A DNA stretch of 64,000 bases from Duganella sp. CF458 (GCF_900113115.1 NZ_FOOF01000005.1:186001-250000); one strand, 5' to 3'; counted from the stretch's first letter, positions 49,641 through 58,837 are shown. Notes: generated by a model not told the origin, from the sequence alone. A program made the numbers and translations.

Positions 49641-50414
49641 TTAATCTCCCGTTAAATCGCCCTTGCGCAGGCGGGAAACGGTGTAAATTGCCAACAGTCG
49701 GTTGGCCAGGCCGAATCCAAGGCCCGGCGTTGGACTGCCCCAGGCGGCCACGCGGCGCTGCATGGCGCCGGCCGGCGCACCCGGTGCCCGTCCCGGACGG
49801 ATCGCAAACAGGATGTGGTTGTTGCCGGCAATGCCCGTGAACTGGCAAATGCGGTCATGGAAGGCATTCGACAGCCGGACCAGCACGCTGCGGTATTTCG
49901 GGTCGTAGCTGAACACATTGGCGGCCAGCACGCCATCGGGCCGCAAGGCGCGCCGGCAGTCGGCGTAAAAGTGGTCGGTGGACAGGGTGTTCGGCAGGCC
50001 GTCGGCATCGAAGCCGTCCACCAGCAGCACGTCGGCGCTGTCCTTCAGCTCCTTCATATACTGGGCGGCGTCGCACTGGATGACGCGGAAGCGCTCATTA
50101 TCCGGCGGAATGGCGAAGCGCTCGCGCAGGGCGATGACATCGGCCCGCACTTCGAGCACCGTAATGCGGGTACGGGGCAGGTAGCGATAGCAGAACTTGG
50201 CCAGCGAGCCGCCGCCCAGGCCCACCATCACGATATGCTCGGGGTTCGGCTTGAACAGCACAAAGCACATCATGGCGCGCGCGTAGGCCAGCACCAGGGC
50301 GTCCGGATCGGCCGGGTCCATCTGGCTTTGCACTTCGCCGGGCGTGAATTCCAGCGTCAGGCGACCGCGCCGGTGGCGTACCAGGGGACGGCGGTGGTCG
50401 GGGATGGAAGTCAT
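49641..50414 (-). CDS. spermidine synthase-like protein
   Basis: A 257-residue protein with the polyamine-synthase methyltransferase fold: HIVMVGLGGGSLAKFCYRYL (the nucleotide-binding GGGSLxK), ITVLEVRADVIALRERFAIP, and DVLLVDGFDADGLPNTLSTDHFYADCRRAL with the usual Asp of the catalytic region. It lacks the long N-terminal strand domain of true SpeE, so it is better called spermidine-synthase-like; relatives often have unknown substrates. ATG at 50414 is chosen over TTG at 50423; neither has a strong ribosome site. It stands alone. Confidence 0.85.
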   Translation of the reverse strand: MTSIPDHRRPLVRHRRGRLTLEFTPGEVQSQMDPADPDALVLAYARAMMCFVLFKPNPEHIVMVGLGGGSLAKFCYRYLPRTRITVLEVRADVIALRERFAIPPDNERFRVIQCDAAQYMKELKDSADVLLVDGFDADGLPNTLSTDHFYADCRRALRPDGVLAANVFSYDPKYRSVLVRLSNAFHDRICQFTGIAGNNHILFAIRPGRAPGAPAGAMQRRVAAWGSPTPGLGFGLANRLLAIYTVSRLRKGDLTGD

Positions 50415-50569
50415 GTTTGTCAACCTGTTACGAACCGTGATGATCTGATAAGCTGCCGGGCTCCGGTTTCCACCCCAGTGTACCGGATGAGCCGCGCGGT
50501 AGGGCGCTCGCGTTTACATCGGCAACTTTTATAGGTACATTGCCAACATAGGCAGCTTGGAGACGATAA

Positions 50570-50845
50570 ATGTTCTTAGACCATCCAACCATCACCGCGA
50601 CCAACAGTTTTACGGAACCGGACCGCATCGAGCGCCTGACCCGCGTGTATGGTTACGTGGCCGCATTGGCCGACCACGCGGGCAAGCAGCAATTCATCGA
50701 AAAGGTCAGCCAGTTGCATGACCACAAAGGCACCTTGATCGTTTTCTGGCACGATTCGCCGACCGAAGACGAGAAAGAATTCTTCGCCAAGGCGTGGGCC
50801 AGCAAGATCGGCGACGGCAGCAGCAACGTCGAACACGAAGTCTGA
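50570..50845 (+). CDS. 91-residue hypothetical protein
   Basis: A small cytoplasmic acidic protein: MFLDHPTITATNSFTEPDRI then ERLTRVYGYVAALADHAGKQ, LHDHKGTLIVFWHDSPTEDE and a C-terminal FFAKAWASKIGDGSSNVEHE. No known domain is visible. The central KGTLIVFWHDSPT suggests one beta strand between helices. It is 21 bases upstream of the degenerate GGDEF gene and the two may be co-transcribed, which could make it a partner of that protein. This is inference only. Confidence 0.75.
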   Translation: MFLDHPTITATNSFTEPDRIERLTRVYGYVAALADHAGKQQFIEKVSQLHDHKGTLIVFWHDSPTEDEKEFFAKAWASKIGDGSSNVEHEV

Positions 50846-50866
50846 CCGCGGCCCGTCCGCCGAGCA

Positions 50867-52036
50867 ATGGATATCAAGACCCTGGTTCTCGCCCTCGCGC
50901 TGGGCAATCTTAGCCTGTGCGCAGCGCTGTTTTTTTTCGAGTATGAGAACAGGAAGTCGCTGACCCTGTCCACCTGGGCCATTGCAAAGCAGTGCCAGGC
51001 GGTGGGCTGGGCCCTGTTGTATTTCCGCGGCGTGATGCCGGAGCTGCTGGCCGGCCCGGTGGCCAATGCGGTACTGCTGGCAGGTTTCGCGCTCGATGCC
51101 GGCGCCCTGTGGGAAGGTGTCGGCCGCCCGCGCTGGCGCAACTACCTGTATCCGGCGCTATCGCTGGCAGTGGGCGTGCTGCTGGCGTTTCATATTCTCG
51201 ACACTGCGCCGGCGGTGCGCATTGGCTTCGGCTCCCTGTTTGTCGGCTTCTTCTTCCTGGCTGGCGTGCTGGCGCTGGGACGTGCCTGGCGCGGTGGCAG
51301 CATGCTGCGGCGTTACCTGGTGGTTGCCATGTTCGTCCTGGCACTGGTCATCGTCGGGCGCGGCCTGCTGGCCGCCTTGTTCCCCGAAGGGCTGCCATGG
51401 CTCAGCGCCAATGCGATGCAGCTGTTCGGATTCGGCGGCTTCTACCTGATGATGCTGGTGAATGCCTTTGGCTACCTGCTGCTGTCGCGCGAGAAACTGC
51501 AGATGGACCTGGCGCGCCTGGAAACCACCGATGCGCTGACCGACGTGCCGAACCGGCGCGGTTTCTACCAGGCTTTGGCGCCATGGATGGCGTTGGCACG
51601 CCGCCCCGGCCAACCGACCGCCATGATCATCCTGGCGCTGGACCAGTTCAAGCGCGTGAACGACAGCTACGGCCACGCCGCCGGCGATGTGGCGTTGAAA
51701 GCCATGGTGGAAACCTGCAAGAAGCAATTGCGGGACTTCGACCTGATGGGGCGCCTGGGCGGTGCCGAGTTCGCCATCCAGCTGCCGCGCACCGGGCAGG
51801 AAGACGCCATGATGGTGGCGGAGCGCATCCGCCGCGCCATCGAGGCGACTCCGGTGAAGACCGAGCGTGCGATTATCAAGCTGACGGCCAGCATGGGCGT
51901 CACCACCATCCGTGCCGACGACAGTACCGTCAGCCTGTTCAAGCGCGCCGACGAAGCCCTGCAGTCGGCGAAAGTGCGCGGTGAAAACCAGGTGGCGCAG
52001 CCGCCCGAACCCCAGTCCCTGGAGGCCTTGTCATGA
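50867..52036 (+). CDS. membrane GGDEF protein with lost metal residues but intact inhibitory site
   Basis: A 389-residue protein with about six membrane segments (residues 4-205, MASE-like sensor) and a C-terminal GGDEF domain (about 220-380). Two acidic residues needed to hold the catalytic metals are replaced. The first Asp of the DxD strand is Ala257 (ILALDQFKRVND), and the third position of the GGDEF loop is Ala300 (RLGGAEF). The c-di-GMP inhibitory site RxxD is intact (Arg289-Asp-Phe-Asp292), exactly five residues before the loop. It is therefore probably not a cyclase but a c-di-GMP binding protein or a regulator of another cyclase. The fold is otherwise complete (NDSYGHAAGD, ASMGVTTI). 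Confidence 0.92.
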   Translation: MDIKTLVLALALGNLSLCAALFFFEYENRKSLTLSTWAIAKQCQAVGWALLYFRGVMPELLAGPVANAVLLAGFALDAGALWEGVGRPRWRNYLYPALSLAVGVLLAFHILDTAPAVRIGFGSLFVGFFFLAGVLALGRAWRGGSMLRRYLVVAMFVLALVIVGRGLLAALFPEGLPWLSANAMQLFGFGGFYLMMLVNAFGYLLLSREKLQMDLARLETTDALTDVPNRRGFYQALAPWMALARRPGQPTAMIILALDQFKRVNDSYGHAAGDVALKAMVETCKKQLRDFDLMGRLGGAEFAIQLPRTGQEDAMMVAERIRRAIEATPVKTERAIIKLTASMGVTTIRADDSTVSLFKRADEALQSAKVRGENQVAQPPEPQSLEALS

Positions 52037-52089
52037 CGGCGTAACACTGATGGCGTACTGTGCTACCATTTTCGTTATAAACGATATAA

Positions 52090-53559
52090 ATGGATTCCTC
52101 GATGTACGCCGCAGTGGACCTGGGCTCCAACAGTTTTAGACTCTCCATCGGCCAACACGATGGAGGCAAGATCCGCGTGCTCAACAGCATGCGCGAACCG
52201 ATCCGCCTTGCCGCCGGCCTGGACGCCGCCGGCAACCTCACCGATGAAGCCCTGCAGCGGGCCTTGATCTGCCTGAAGAACTTCCGCGTGGCGCTGGCCG
52301 CCTACCAGTTCGACGGCGTGCGTGTGGTGGCCACCGCCATCCTGCGCCAGGCGCGCAATGCGGCGGATTTCCTGCCGCAACTGGAACAGGCCATCGGCTA
52401 CCCGATCGAGATCATCTCCGGCGAAGAAGAAGGGCGCTTGATCTATATGGGCGTTGCCAACGCGCTGGGACAGCCCAACGAAAGCCGCCTGGTAGTCGAT
52501 ATCGGCGGCGGTTCGACGGAATTGATTCTCGGGCGTGGGCTGGATATCGAGCGGGTCGAGTCGTTCAGCGTAGGCAGCGTCAAGCAAAGCCTGTCCTTCT
52601 TCGTCGGCGGCAGGGTGGATGCGCGGTCCTTCGAAGCGGCCGTGCTGTCGGCGCGCTCGCATTTCGAGGATGGGGCGCCGCCTTATCATCCGGAGTACTG
52701 GAAGCGTGCTTACGGCTCCTCCGGCACGATTCGCGCCATCGGCGAGATCATCGAAAGGAACAAGCTGGGCGAAGGCATCACGCTGGCGGCCCTGAATGCG
52801 GTGCGCAAGCGCTTCATCGAGTTCGGCCAGGTATCGAAGATCGACATGCCGGGCCTGCGGCCGGACCGGGCCAGTACCGTCATCGGCGGACTGGCGATCC
52901 TGATCGCGGTGGTGCAGGAGCTGGGCATCGAAAAGCTGGAACCGATCGATGCCGGCCTGCGCATGGGCGTGATGTGGGACCTCCACCTGCGCTCCACCCG
53001 CCGCGACCGGCGCGATGAATCGGTGGGCGAATTCCTGGCGCGCTTCCATATCGAATCAGAGCGCGGCGTTCGCGTGTCGGCGGCGGCGACCATCCTGTTC
53101 CTGCAGATGAAGCCTGCCAGCGATGCCCTGTTGCGCCACCTGTGCTGGGGCGCCCAGTTGCACGAAGTAGGGCTGGTGGTGTCGCAGACCGGCTACCACA
53201 AGCACTCGGCCTACATGATCGAAAACGCCGACCTGCCGGGCTTTACCACGCGTGAGCAAAAGCTGATGGGCCGTCTGGTCCTGGCCCAGAAGGGCAACCT
53301 GCGCAAGGTGAGCGAGCATTTGACCGACAGCGATTTCGCCAAGGCGGTGGTGGCGCTGCGGCTGGCCATCATGTTCATGCATTGCCGCATTGAGGTCGAC
53401 GAGCGTGCCGTGCGGCTGCGCATGAAAAATCGCATTGACCTGGAACTGAAGCGTGATTACGTCGCCAACCATCCGACCCTGTCCTACTGGATCGAGAAGG
53501 AGCAGGAATTCTGGGATGAGATCGGCGTGGACTTCGGGGTTCGCACTGTTGCGCAATAA
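52090..53559 (+). CDS. ppx: Ppx/GppA family exopolyphosphatase
   Basis: A 489-residue phosphatase that removes terminal phosphates from polyphosphate or pppGpp. The ASKHA fold is shown by AAVDLGSNSFRLSIGQHDGG (phosphate loop 1), EIISGEEEGRLIYMGVAN with the catalytic glutamate, VVDIGGGSTELILGRG (phosphate loop 2), and SFSVGSVKQSLSFF. The C-terminal half (about 310-489) is the HD-like helical domain. Discrimination between Ppx and GppA is not possible by eye. ATG at 52090 or 52102 could be used. TCGTT and AACGA form a palindrome at 52072-52084 just before the start. The basic histone-like gene follows 39 bases later. Confidence 0.93.
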   Translation: MDSSMYAAVDLGSNSFRLSIGQHDGGKIRVLNSMREPIRLAAGLDAAGNLTDEALQRALICLKNFRVALAAYQFDGVRVVATAILRQARNAADFLPQLEQAIGYPIEIISGEEEGRLIYMGVANALGQPNESRLVVDIGGGSTELILGRGLDIERVESFSVGSVKQSLSFFVGGRVDARSFEAAVLSARSHFEDGAPPYHPEYWKRAYGSSGTIRAIGEIIERNKLGEGITLAALNAVRKRFIEFGQVSKIDMPGLRPDRASTVIGGLAILIAVVQELGIEKLEPIDAGLRMGVMWDLHLRSTRRDRRDESVGEFLARFHIESERGVRVSAAATILFLQMKPASDALLRHLCWGAQLHEVGLVVSQTGYHKHSAYMIENADLPGFTTREQKLMGRLVLAQKGNLRKVSEHLTDSDFAKAVVALRLAIMFMHCRIEVDERAVRLRMKNRIDLELKRDYVANHPTLSYWIEKEQEFWDEIGVDFGVRTVAQ

Positions 53560-53598
53560 TCGTATATACTGTTTATATAATTCAATAATGGAGTATCC

Positions 53599-54087
53599 AT
53601 GAGCGCAACGAAGTCCAAAGCCCCAGCCGTCAAACCGGCAACTAAAGCTGCCGCCAAACCTGCTGCTAAATCCGCCGCCAAACCAGCTGCCAAGCCTGCC
53701 GCCAAGCGCGCGCCGGCAGCCAAGTCGGCTGCCGCCAAGCCGGCCACCGCCAAACCAGCAGTCAAGCCGGCCGTCAAGCGCGGAGCCGCGGCCAAGCCAG
53801 CCCCGGCTCCGACGCCAGCCGCCAAACCTGCAAAAGCAGCCAAGGTCGACAAGCCTGCCAAGCAGCACAAGGAAAAGCTGGTGCGCGACAGCTTCACCAT
53901 GCCGGAGTCCGAATACGCGGTGTTGGGCCAGGTCAAGAAAACCTGCCTGAAGAACGGCGTGGAGGTCAAAAAATCCGAACTGTTGCGCATTGGCGTCGCC
54001 CTGATCAGCCGCCTGGACATGGCGACACTCAAGCAAGTTCTGGCCTCGCTGCCGCAGTTGAAAACCGGCCGTCCGAAGAAGGTCTGA
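53599..54087 (+). CDS. histone H1-like basic protein with ribbon-helix-helix-like C-terminus
   Basis: A 162-residue protein with two parts. Residues 1-90 are nearly all Lys, Ala and Pro in repeats such as AAKPAAKSAAKPAAK, like histone H1 tails and bacterial AlgP/HctB-type proteins, suited to non-specific DNA binding. Residues about 93-155 (KLVRDSFTMPESEYAVLGQV, then KKTCLKNGVEVKKSELLRIG and VALISRLD) have the strand-helix-helix pattern of ribbon-helix-helix dimers. It ends TGRPKKV, an AT-hook-like tail. GGAG at 53590-53593 precedes the ATG, in an AT-rich stretch with TATAAT-like boxes. It probably shapes the nucleoid; the polyphosphatase upstream may be co-regulated. Confidence 0.85.
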   Translation: MSATKSKAPAVKPATKAAAKPAAKSAAKPAAKPAAKRAPAAKSAAAKPATAKPAVKPAVKRGAAAKPAPAPTPAAKPAKAAKVDKPAKQHKEKLVRDSFTMPESEYAVLGQVKKTCLKNGVEVKKSELLRIGVALISRLDMATLKQVLASLPQLKTGRPKKV

Positions 54088-54171
54088 TGTCATATTGTTG
54101 ACACATGGTTGTCATGTTCGTGCAGCAATAGCGCAGCAAACTGGCTTCGTCACTACAACAAAGGACGAAGC

Positions 54172-54927
54172 ATGCAAACTACGATCGCCAGCGCTGTCCA
54201 GCGCACGGAAGCCAGTCCACGACTGGTATTGAGCATGGCAGCCACCCCGGAAGAAGTGCGCGAAGTCCAACGCCTGCGCTATAAAGTCTTTATCGAAAAC
54301 CAGGGCCTGAGCGCCCTGGCGACACCCGACGGCCTGGATTGCGATGAATTCGACGCCGCCTGCGACCACTTGATCGTGCGCGACACCGCCACCTTGAAAG
54401 TGGTCGGCACCTACCGCCTGCTGAACCCCGCCGGCGCCCGCAAACTGGGCCGCCATTACTCCGAAAACGAATTCGACCTCGGTCGCCTGAAGCACCTGCG
54501 CGGCCGCATCGTGGAGGCAGGCCGCGCCTGCATCCACCCGGATTACCGCGGCGGCAGCGTCATCATGCTGCTGTGGTCCGGCCTGGCCGAATACATGCGC
54601 CGCCACCAATGCGAATACCTGATCGGCTGCGCCAGCATCAGCCTGGCCGACGGTGGCCACAATGCGGTTGCCGTGTACCAGCAACTGCGTGAGAAGCACA
54701 TGGCACCGATGGAATATCGCGTCACGCCCCACTTGCCGTTCCCGGTGGATAGGGTGGAGCCCGCGCGTGCCGCCCAGGTGCCGCCCCTGCTGAAAGGCTA
54801 CCTGCGCTCCGGCGCATGGATTTGCGGCGCACCGGCATGGGATCCTGATTTCGAAAGCGCCGACTTGTTCGTGATGATGCCCCTGGCGAACCTGGACGGC
54901 CGTTACGCCCGCCACTACAACGTTTGA
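54172..54927 (+). CDS. OlsB-like GNAT acyltransferase
   Basis: A 251-residue N-acyltransferase of the ornithine-acyl-ACP/autoinducer-synthase-like GNAT group (Acetyltransf_5). Features: VREVQRLRYKVFIENQGLSA, DEFDAACDHLIVRDTATLKV, VVGTYRLLNPAGARKLG, the FDLGRLKHLRGRIVEAGRAC core, IHPDYRGGSVIMLLWSGLAEYM and YLIGCASISL. OlsB makes lyso-ornithine lipid from ornithine and 3-hydroxyacyl-ACP. No olsA-like gene is adjacent, so ornithine-lipid synthesis is probable but not proved. ATG at 54172 follows AAAGGACGAAG; the longer open frame lacks family sequence. Confidence 0.87.
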   Translation: MQTTIASAVQRTEASPRLVLSMAATPEEVREVQRLRYKVFIENQGLSALATPDGLDCDEFDAACDHLIVRDTATLKVVGTYRLLNPAGARKLGRHYSENEFDLGRLKHLRGRIVEAGRACIHPDYRGGSVIMLLWSGLAEYMRRHQCEYLIGCASISLADGGHNAVAVYQQLREKHMAPMEYRVTPHLPFPVDRVEPARAAQVPPLLKGYLRSGAWICGAPAWDPDFESADLFVMMPLANLDGRYARHYNV

Positions 54928-54947
54928 AAAACGTGCTATCCTTGTTG

Positions 54948-54980
54948 TACCGATCGGTAAATAGTGATCCGATCGGTACA
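54948..54980 (+). promoter_or_regulatory. pair of TetR-type operators
   Basis: TACCGATCGGTA (54948-54959) is a perfect 12-base palindrome. A second site with the same CCGATCGG core (54969-54976) and right arm GGTACA lies 19 bases downstream, centre to centre. The pair spans the likely promoter of the DUF1348 gene, whose start is at 54998, and the TetR gene is the next gene of the operon, so self-control is expected. Confidence 0.75.
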
Positions 54981-54997
54981 TTTGAAAGGATAAAACC

Positions 54998-55468
54998 ATG
55001 TCAGTCCGACCACCTGTACCACCCTTCACCCGCGAAAGCGCCATCGAAAAAGTCCGCCTGGCCGAAAACGGTTGGAATACCCGCGATCCCGAAAAAGTCT
55101 CCCTGGCGTACACGGAAGACAGCTGGTGGCGCAATCGCAGCGAGTTTGCACAAGGCCGCGCCGCCATCGTCGCCCTGCTGAAACGCAAGTGGGCGCGCGA
55201 ACTGGACTACCGGCTGGTCAAGGAATTGTGGGCCCACGACGGCAATCGCATCGGCGTGCGCTTTGCCTACGAATACCATGACGATTCCGGCCAGTGGTAC
55301 CGCGCCTACGGCAACGAAAACTGGGAATTCGACCAGAACGGCTTGATGCACCACCGTCACGCCAGCATCAACGAGCATCCGATCCAGCCCGAAGAGCGCA
55401 AGTTGTTCTGGGATCGCAGCGCGCCGCGTCCCGTCGACCATCCCGGCCTGACTGAACTGGGGCTTTAA
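54998..55468 (+). CDS. DUF1348 / NTF2-like protein
   Basis: A 156-residue protein of the DUF1348 family, an NTF2-like cone fold. Motifs: [60 protein letters not shown] and [17 protein letters not shown]. These small proteins often lie beside TetR regulators and may hydrolyse or isomerise small molecules; no substrate is known. AAAGGA precedes the ATG at 54998. It is under two TetR-type palindromes and its stop is 2 bases from the TetR start, so it is the gene that TetR protein most likely controls. Confidence 0.9.
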   Translation: MSVRPPVPPFTRESAIEKVRLAENGWNTRDPEKVSLAYTEDSWWRNRSEFAQGRAAIVALLKRKWARELDYRLVKELWAHDGNRIGVRFAYEYHDDSGQWYRAYGNENWEFDQNGLMHHRHASINEHPIQPEERKLFWDRSAPRPVDHPGLTELGL

Positions 55469-55470
55469 GC

Positions 55471-56022
55471 ATGGCACGCGTTGTCGCAGAACGGGAAGAC
55501 GTCATCCCGCTGGTGGCGGAAGTGTTCCGCACGTACGGCTTTGAAGGTGCCAGCTTGTCCCGCATTACCGAGGGAACCAGGCTGGGCAAGGGCAGCATCT
55601 ATCACTTCTTCCCGGGCGGGAAAGACGAGATGGCCGCTGCCGTGCTGCAGGAAATCGACCAATGGTTCCGCCTGCACGTGTTCGAGCCGTTGCGCGAAGG
55701 TGCAGACGCGGGGCAGGGCATCGCCGCCATGTTTGCGGAGGTGGAGCGTTATTTCCTGTCCGGGCAACGCGTGTGCCTGGTGGGCGTGTTCGCGCTCGGC
55801 AATGAGCGCGACCGCTTTGCCGACGCCGTGCGCGATTACTTCGAAGAGTGGATCGAAGCGCTGGCCGCGGCGCTGGTGCGCAATGGACGTAAAGGCAAGG
55901 AGGCCACCGCTTTGGCGGAAGAAGTCGTGGGTGGGATTCAGGGAGCGCTGGTGCTGGCACGCGCCTTCAACCGGCCGGCGACGTTCAGGGCGGCGTTGAA
56001 GCGCTTGCAGGACAGGCTGTAA
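55471..56022 (+). CDS. TetR-family regulator
   Basis: A 183-residue repressor. Residues about 5-55 are the TetR DNA-binding domain (VIPLVAEVFRTYGFEGASLS then RITEGTRLGKGSIYHFFPGG). The rest is the helical ligand domain, with the YcdC/TetR_C-like segment YFLSGQRVCLVGVFALGNER. It is the second gene of a two-gene operon whose promoter carries two CCGATCGG palindromes, the expected type of TetR site. The inducer is unknown; control of the DUF1348 gene and of itself is inferred. Confidence 0.93.
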   Translation: MARVVAEREDVIPLVAEVFRTYGFEGASLSRITEGTRLGKGSIYHFFPGGKDEMAAAVLQEIDQWFRLHVFEPLREGADAGQGIAAMFAEVERYFLSGQRVCLVGVFALGNERDRFADAVRDYFEEWIEALAAALVRNGRKGKEATALAEEVVGGIQGALVLARAFNRPATFRAALKRLQDRL

Positions 56023-56096
56023 CCGCAGGGGAGGCGGGAAATGGCGCCGGTGAATGCGATGCCGGCGCCTGGCATCAATCTCAGCGTGGACTGAGC

Positions 56097-56384
56097 TCAG
56101 TGTACTGAGGCATTCGATAGTTCTTTGAGCTCACGGATAGAAAGCTCAGATTTCTCATGCATGCGCAGCAGGATGGTGGCCCCGACTGCGAGCTTGCGGT
56201 GACGGATCTTGCTAATGATGGGTGGTTGCACTTCCAGCACCCTGCAGAGTTCCGCATCATTCTTCAGGTGCATCTTCTCGATTAGCGTGTCGAGCAGTTT
56301 ATTTGGCACGAAACTGGATGGCTCCAACGCACGCGCCCTGTTCATTGCCTCGATTAGTTCGAGTTTCTTCTGCCTGACGCTCAT
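56097..56384 (-). CDS. small Xre-like helix-turn-helix protein
   Basis: A 95-residue protein. The central NKLLDTLIEKMHLKNDAELC followed by RVLEVQPPIISKIRHRKLAV has the helix-turn-helix pattern of phage-repressor-like proteins: an 'A-LCRVLEVQPPIISKIR' recognition unit. A helical tail LRMHEKSELSIRELKELSNA follows. The start at 56384 is chosen for the strong site AAGGAGGAG just upstream; the frame opens 8 codons earlier. The upstream 135 bases (56385-56519) are AT-rich, unlike the rest of the window, and hold no gene. It may be a recently gained or xenogeneic-silenced regulator. Its target is unknown. Confidence 0.8.
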   Translation of the reverse strand: MSVRQKKLELIEAMNRARALEPSSFVPNKLLDTLIEKMHLKNDAELCRVLEVQPPIISKIRHRKLAVGATILLRMHEKSELSIRELKELSNASVH

Positions 56385-56519
56385 TTGCTCCTCCTTAACG
56401 TTGTTCACTACGTGGATAGAAAAAGCAGGCTTGCATGTTGTATTGATAACGAAGCAAGTTAATTAAATAATACTCCGCTTACCAAAAAAGCCAAGAATTT
56501 GTGAGAAAAATAATGGGTT

Positions 56520-57200
<681 letters not shown>

Positions 57201-57203
57201 GGC

Positions 57204-57992
57204 TTATCGGGTCAGTGAACGGCGCAGCGCGAAGCTCAAGGCATCGACCACGGCGACCAGCAAGAGCATGGCCAGGATCACCGTGGCGGCGCGCTCCATC
57301 TGGAACAGGGACAAGTGGAATTTCAGCATTTGCCCCAAGCCGCCGGCGCCCACCACGCCCAGCACGGCGGCGGCGCGGATATTGTTCTCCCACCGATAGA
57401 GCGTGTAGGACAGCATTTGCGGCAGCGTTTGCGGCAGGGTGGCGTAGAAGAAGGCGGCCATCGGGGTGGCGCCGTTCAGGCGCAGGCTTTGTTCCGGCAG
57501 CGGTGGCGCATTTTCCAGTGCGTCGGCAAACAGGCGGCCCAATACGCCGGCTGTGTGGGCGGCCAGCGCCATGGTGCCGGCAAACGGCCCCAGGCCCGCA
57601 GCCACCAGCAGGATCGAGGCCCACACCAGTTCGGGGATCGAACGCAGCACGTTCAACATGCCGCGTACCACGGCGCGCGGCGCACGGCCGAAGCGTCCGG
57701 CGCCGGGAATCGCCAACAGCAGGCCGCCCGCGACGGCAAGCAAGGTGCCGAGCGCCGACATGGCGAGCGTTTCCAGCGTGGCGATGCCGGTCTTGCGCAG
57801 GAAGCCGCTGGCCGTTTCCGGCGGTGCGAAACCGGCCAGGAAATCGCCCATGCTGCGCATGGCTTCCATGGTGAACAGGTCGCCCAATTTGAGCGACAGC
57901 GTGGCGAAGCTGGCTACCACCAGCGCAACGAGCGCGGCGCCGAACAGCCAGCCGGACCAGTTGCGCGCCGGCGGCGCGGGCATATGGTTCAT
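57204..57992 (-). CDS. PhnE-type ABC permease (second)
   Basis: A 262-residue inner-membrane permease with about six membrane segments and the binding-protein-dependent transport (EAA) loop: GVLGRLFADALENAPPLPEQ followed by SLRLNGATPMAAFFYATLPQ. The N-terminal half (IATLETLAMSALGTLLAVAG and VVRGMLNVLRSIPELVWASI) matches phosphonate permease PhnE. It overlaps the first permease gene by 4 bases. Two PhnE-like permeases together with PhnC- and PhnD-like genes form a complete importer for an oxyanion such as phosphonate, phosphite or selenate. Confidence 0.92.
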   Translation of the reverse strand: MNHMPAPPARNWSGWLFGAALVALVVASFATLSLKLGDLFTMEAMRSMGDFLAGFAPPETASGFLRKTGIATLETLAMSALGTLLAVAGGLLLAIPGAGRFGRAPRAVVRGMLNVLRSIPELVWASILLVAAGLGPFAGTMALAAHTAGVLGRLFADALENAPPLPEQSLRLNGATPMAAFFYATLPQTLPQMLSYTLYRWENNIRAAAVLGVVGAGGLGQMLKFHLSLFQMERAATVILAMLLLVAVVDALSFALRRSLTR

Positions 57993-58834
57993 CCCAGCCT
58001 CCTTCGCAGGTATTTCGACACGAGGTCGGCGAGGGCAACCAGCAGCACGAACACCATCAACATCGTCGACACTTCGCCGCCGACCAGCATTTTGGTCGAT
58101 TCATCCATGCGCTGTCCCAGCCCGCCTGCGCCGACGAAGCCCATGATCACCGAGCCGCGGATCGCACATTCCCATCGATAGACGGTGTATGACACCAGCT
58201 CGGAAGCCGCTTCCGGCAGGGCTCCATACAGCAGTGCCGCAAGGCGCCCACTACCATTTTGCAGCAGCACATCGCTGGCATGATGGTCGGCGGACTCCAG
58301 GATTTCGGCATACACTTTTCCCAGCATGCCGGCATAGGTCAGGGCGATGGCCAGCACGCCGGCGGTAGGCCCCAGGCTGAAGATACGCACGAACAGCAGC
58401 GCCCACACAAGCTCCGGTACGCTGCGCAACAGAACCAGCAGCCAGCGCACAAGCTGGCGCACGACGCGCGGGATGGCTGCGATGCGGCCCGTGCCAATGC
58501 GCGAAATGGACAAGCGTTCAGTGACAATCAGTGTGGCGGGAATGGCGCCCACCAGCGCAAGGGTCAGGCCGCAGGTGGCAATGGCCACCGTCTTCCACGC
58601 TTCGCGCGCCACCATCGAGAGGAATTCCGCATCATGCGCCGGCTTCAGGAAGTCGGACATGAAACGCCATGCGGCCTGCAGGCTTTGCAGGTCGAACAGC
58701 GTCCAGGGGTAGAATTCGGTCGCCACCACCAAGGGCCAGAGCAGCACAATGCCGACAGCAATCGTGGCCAGGCGCTGGCGCCACGCAGGGTCTGGATGGT
58801 GCGGCGAGAGCGGAACGGCGGGAACGTTATGCAT
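57989..58834 (-). CDS. PhnE-type ABC permease (first)
   Basis: A 281-residue inner-membrane permease with PhnE features: AWKTVAIATCGLTLALVGAI, RWLLVLLRSVPELVWALLFV, the EAA loop GMLGKVYAEILESADHHASD with LLQNGSGRLAALLYGALPEA, and YRWECAIRGSVIMGFVGAGG near the end. Five or six membrane segments are visible. It shares its pattern with the second permease, so the channel is probably a heterodimer from an old duplication. It lies 3 bases after the ATPase gene. Confidence 0.92.
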   Translation of the reverse strand: MHNVPAVPLSPHHPDPAWRQRLATIAVGIVLLWPLVVATEFYPWTLFDLQSLQAAWRFMSDFLKPAHDAEFLSMVAREAWKTVAIATCGLTLALVGAIPATLIVTERLSISRIGTGRIAAIPRVVRQLVRWLLVLLRSVPELVWALLFVRIFSLGPTAGVLAIALTYAGMLGKVYAEILESADHHASDVLLQNGSGRLAALLYGALPEAASELVSYTVYRWECAIRGSVIMGFVGAGGLGQRMDESTKMLVGGEVSTMLMVFVLLVALADLVSKYLRRRLG

Positions 58835-58837
58835 CGC

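Noticed and set aside
50415..50569. 155-base gap searched for a small RNA or riboswitch
   Set aside because: No stable long stem with T-run and no known riboswitch core seen; only ordinary promoter-like sequence.
53620..53860. Short tandem repeats considered as a possible CRISPR or minisatellite
   Set aside because: The repeats are imperfect, in codon phase, and encode the Lys/Ala/Pro tail of the histone-like protein; no spacer structure.
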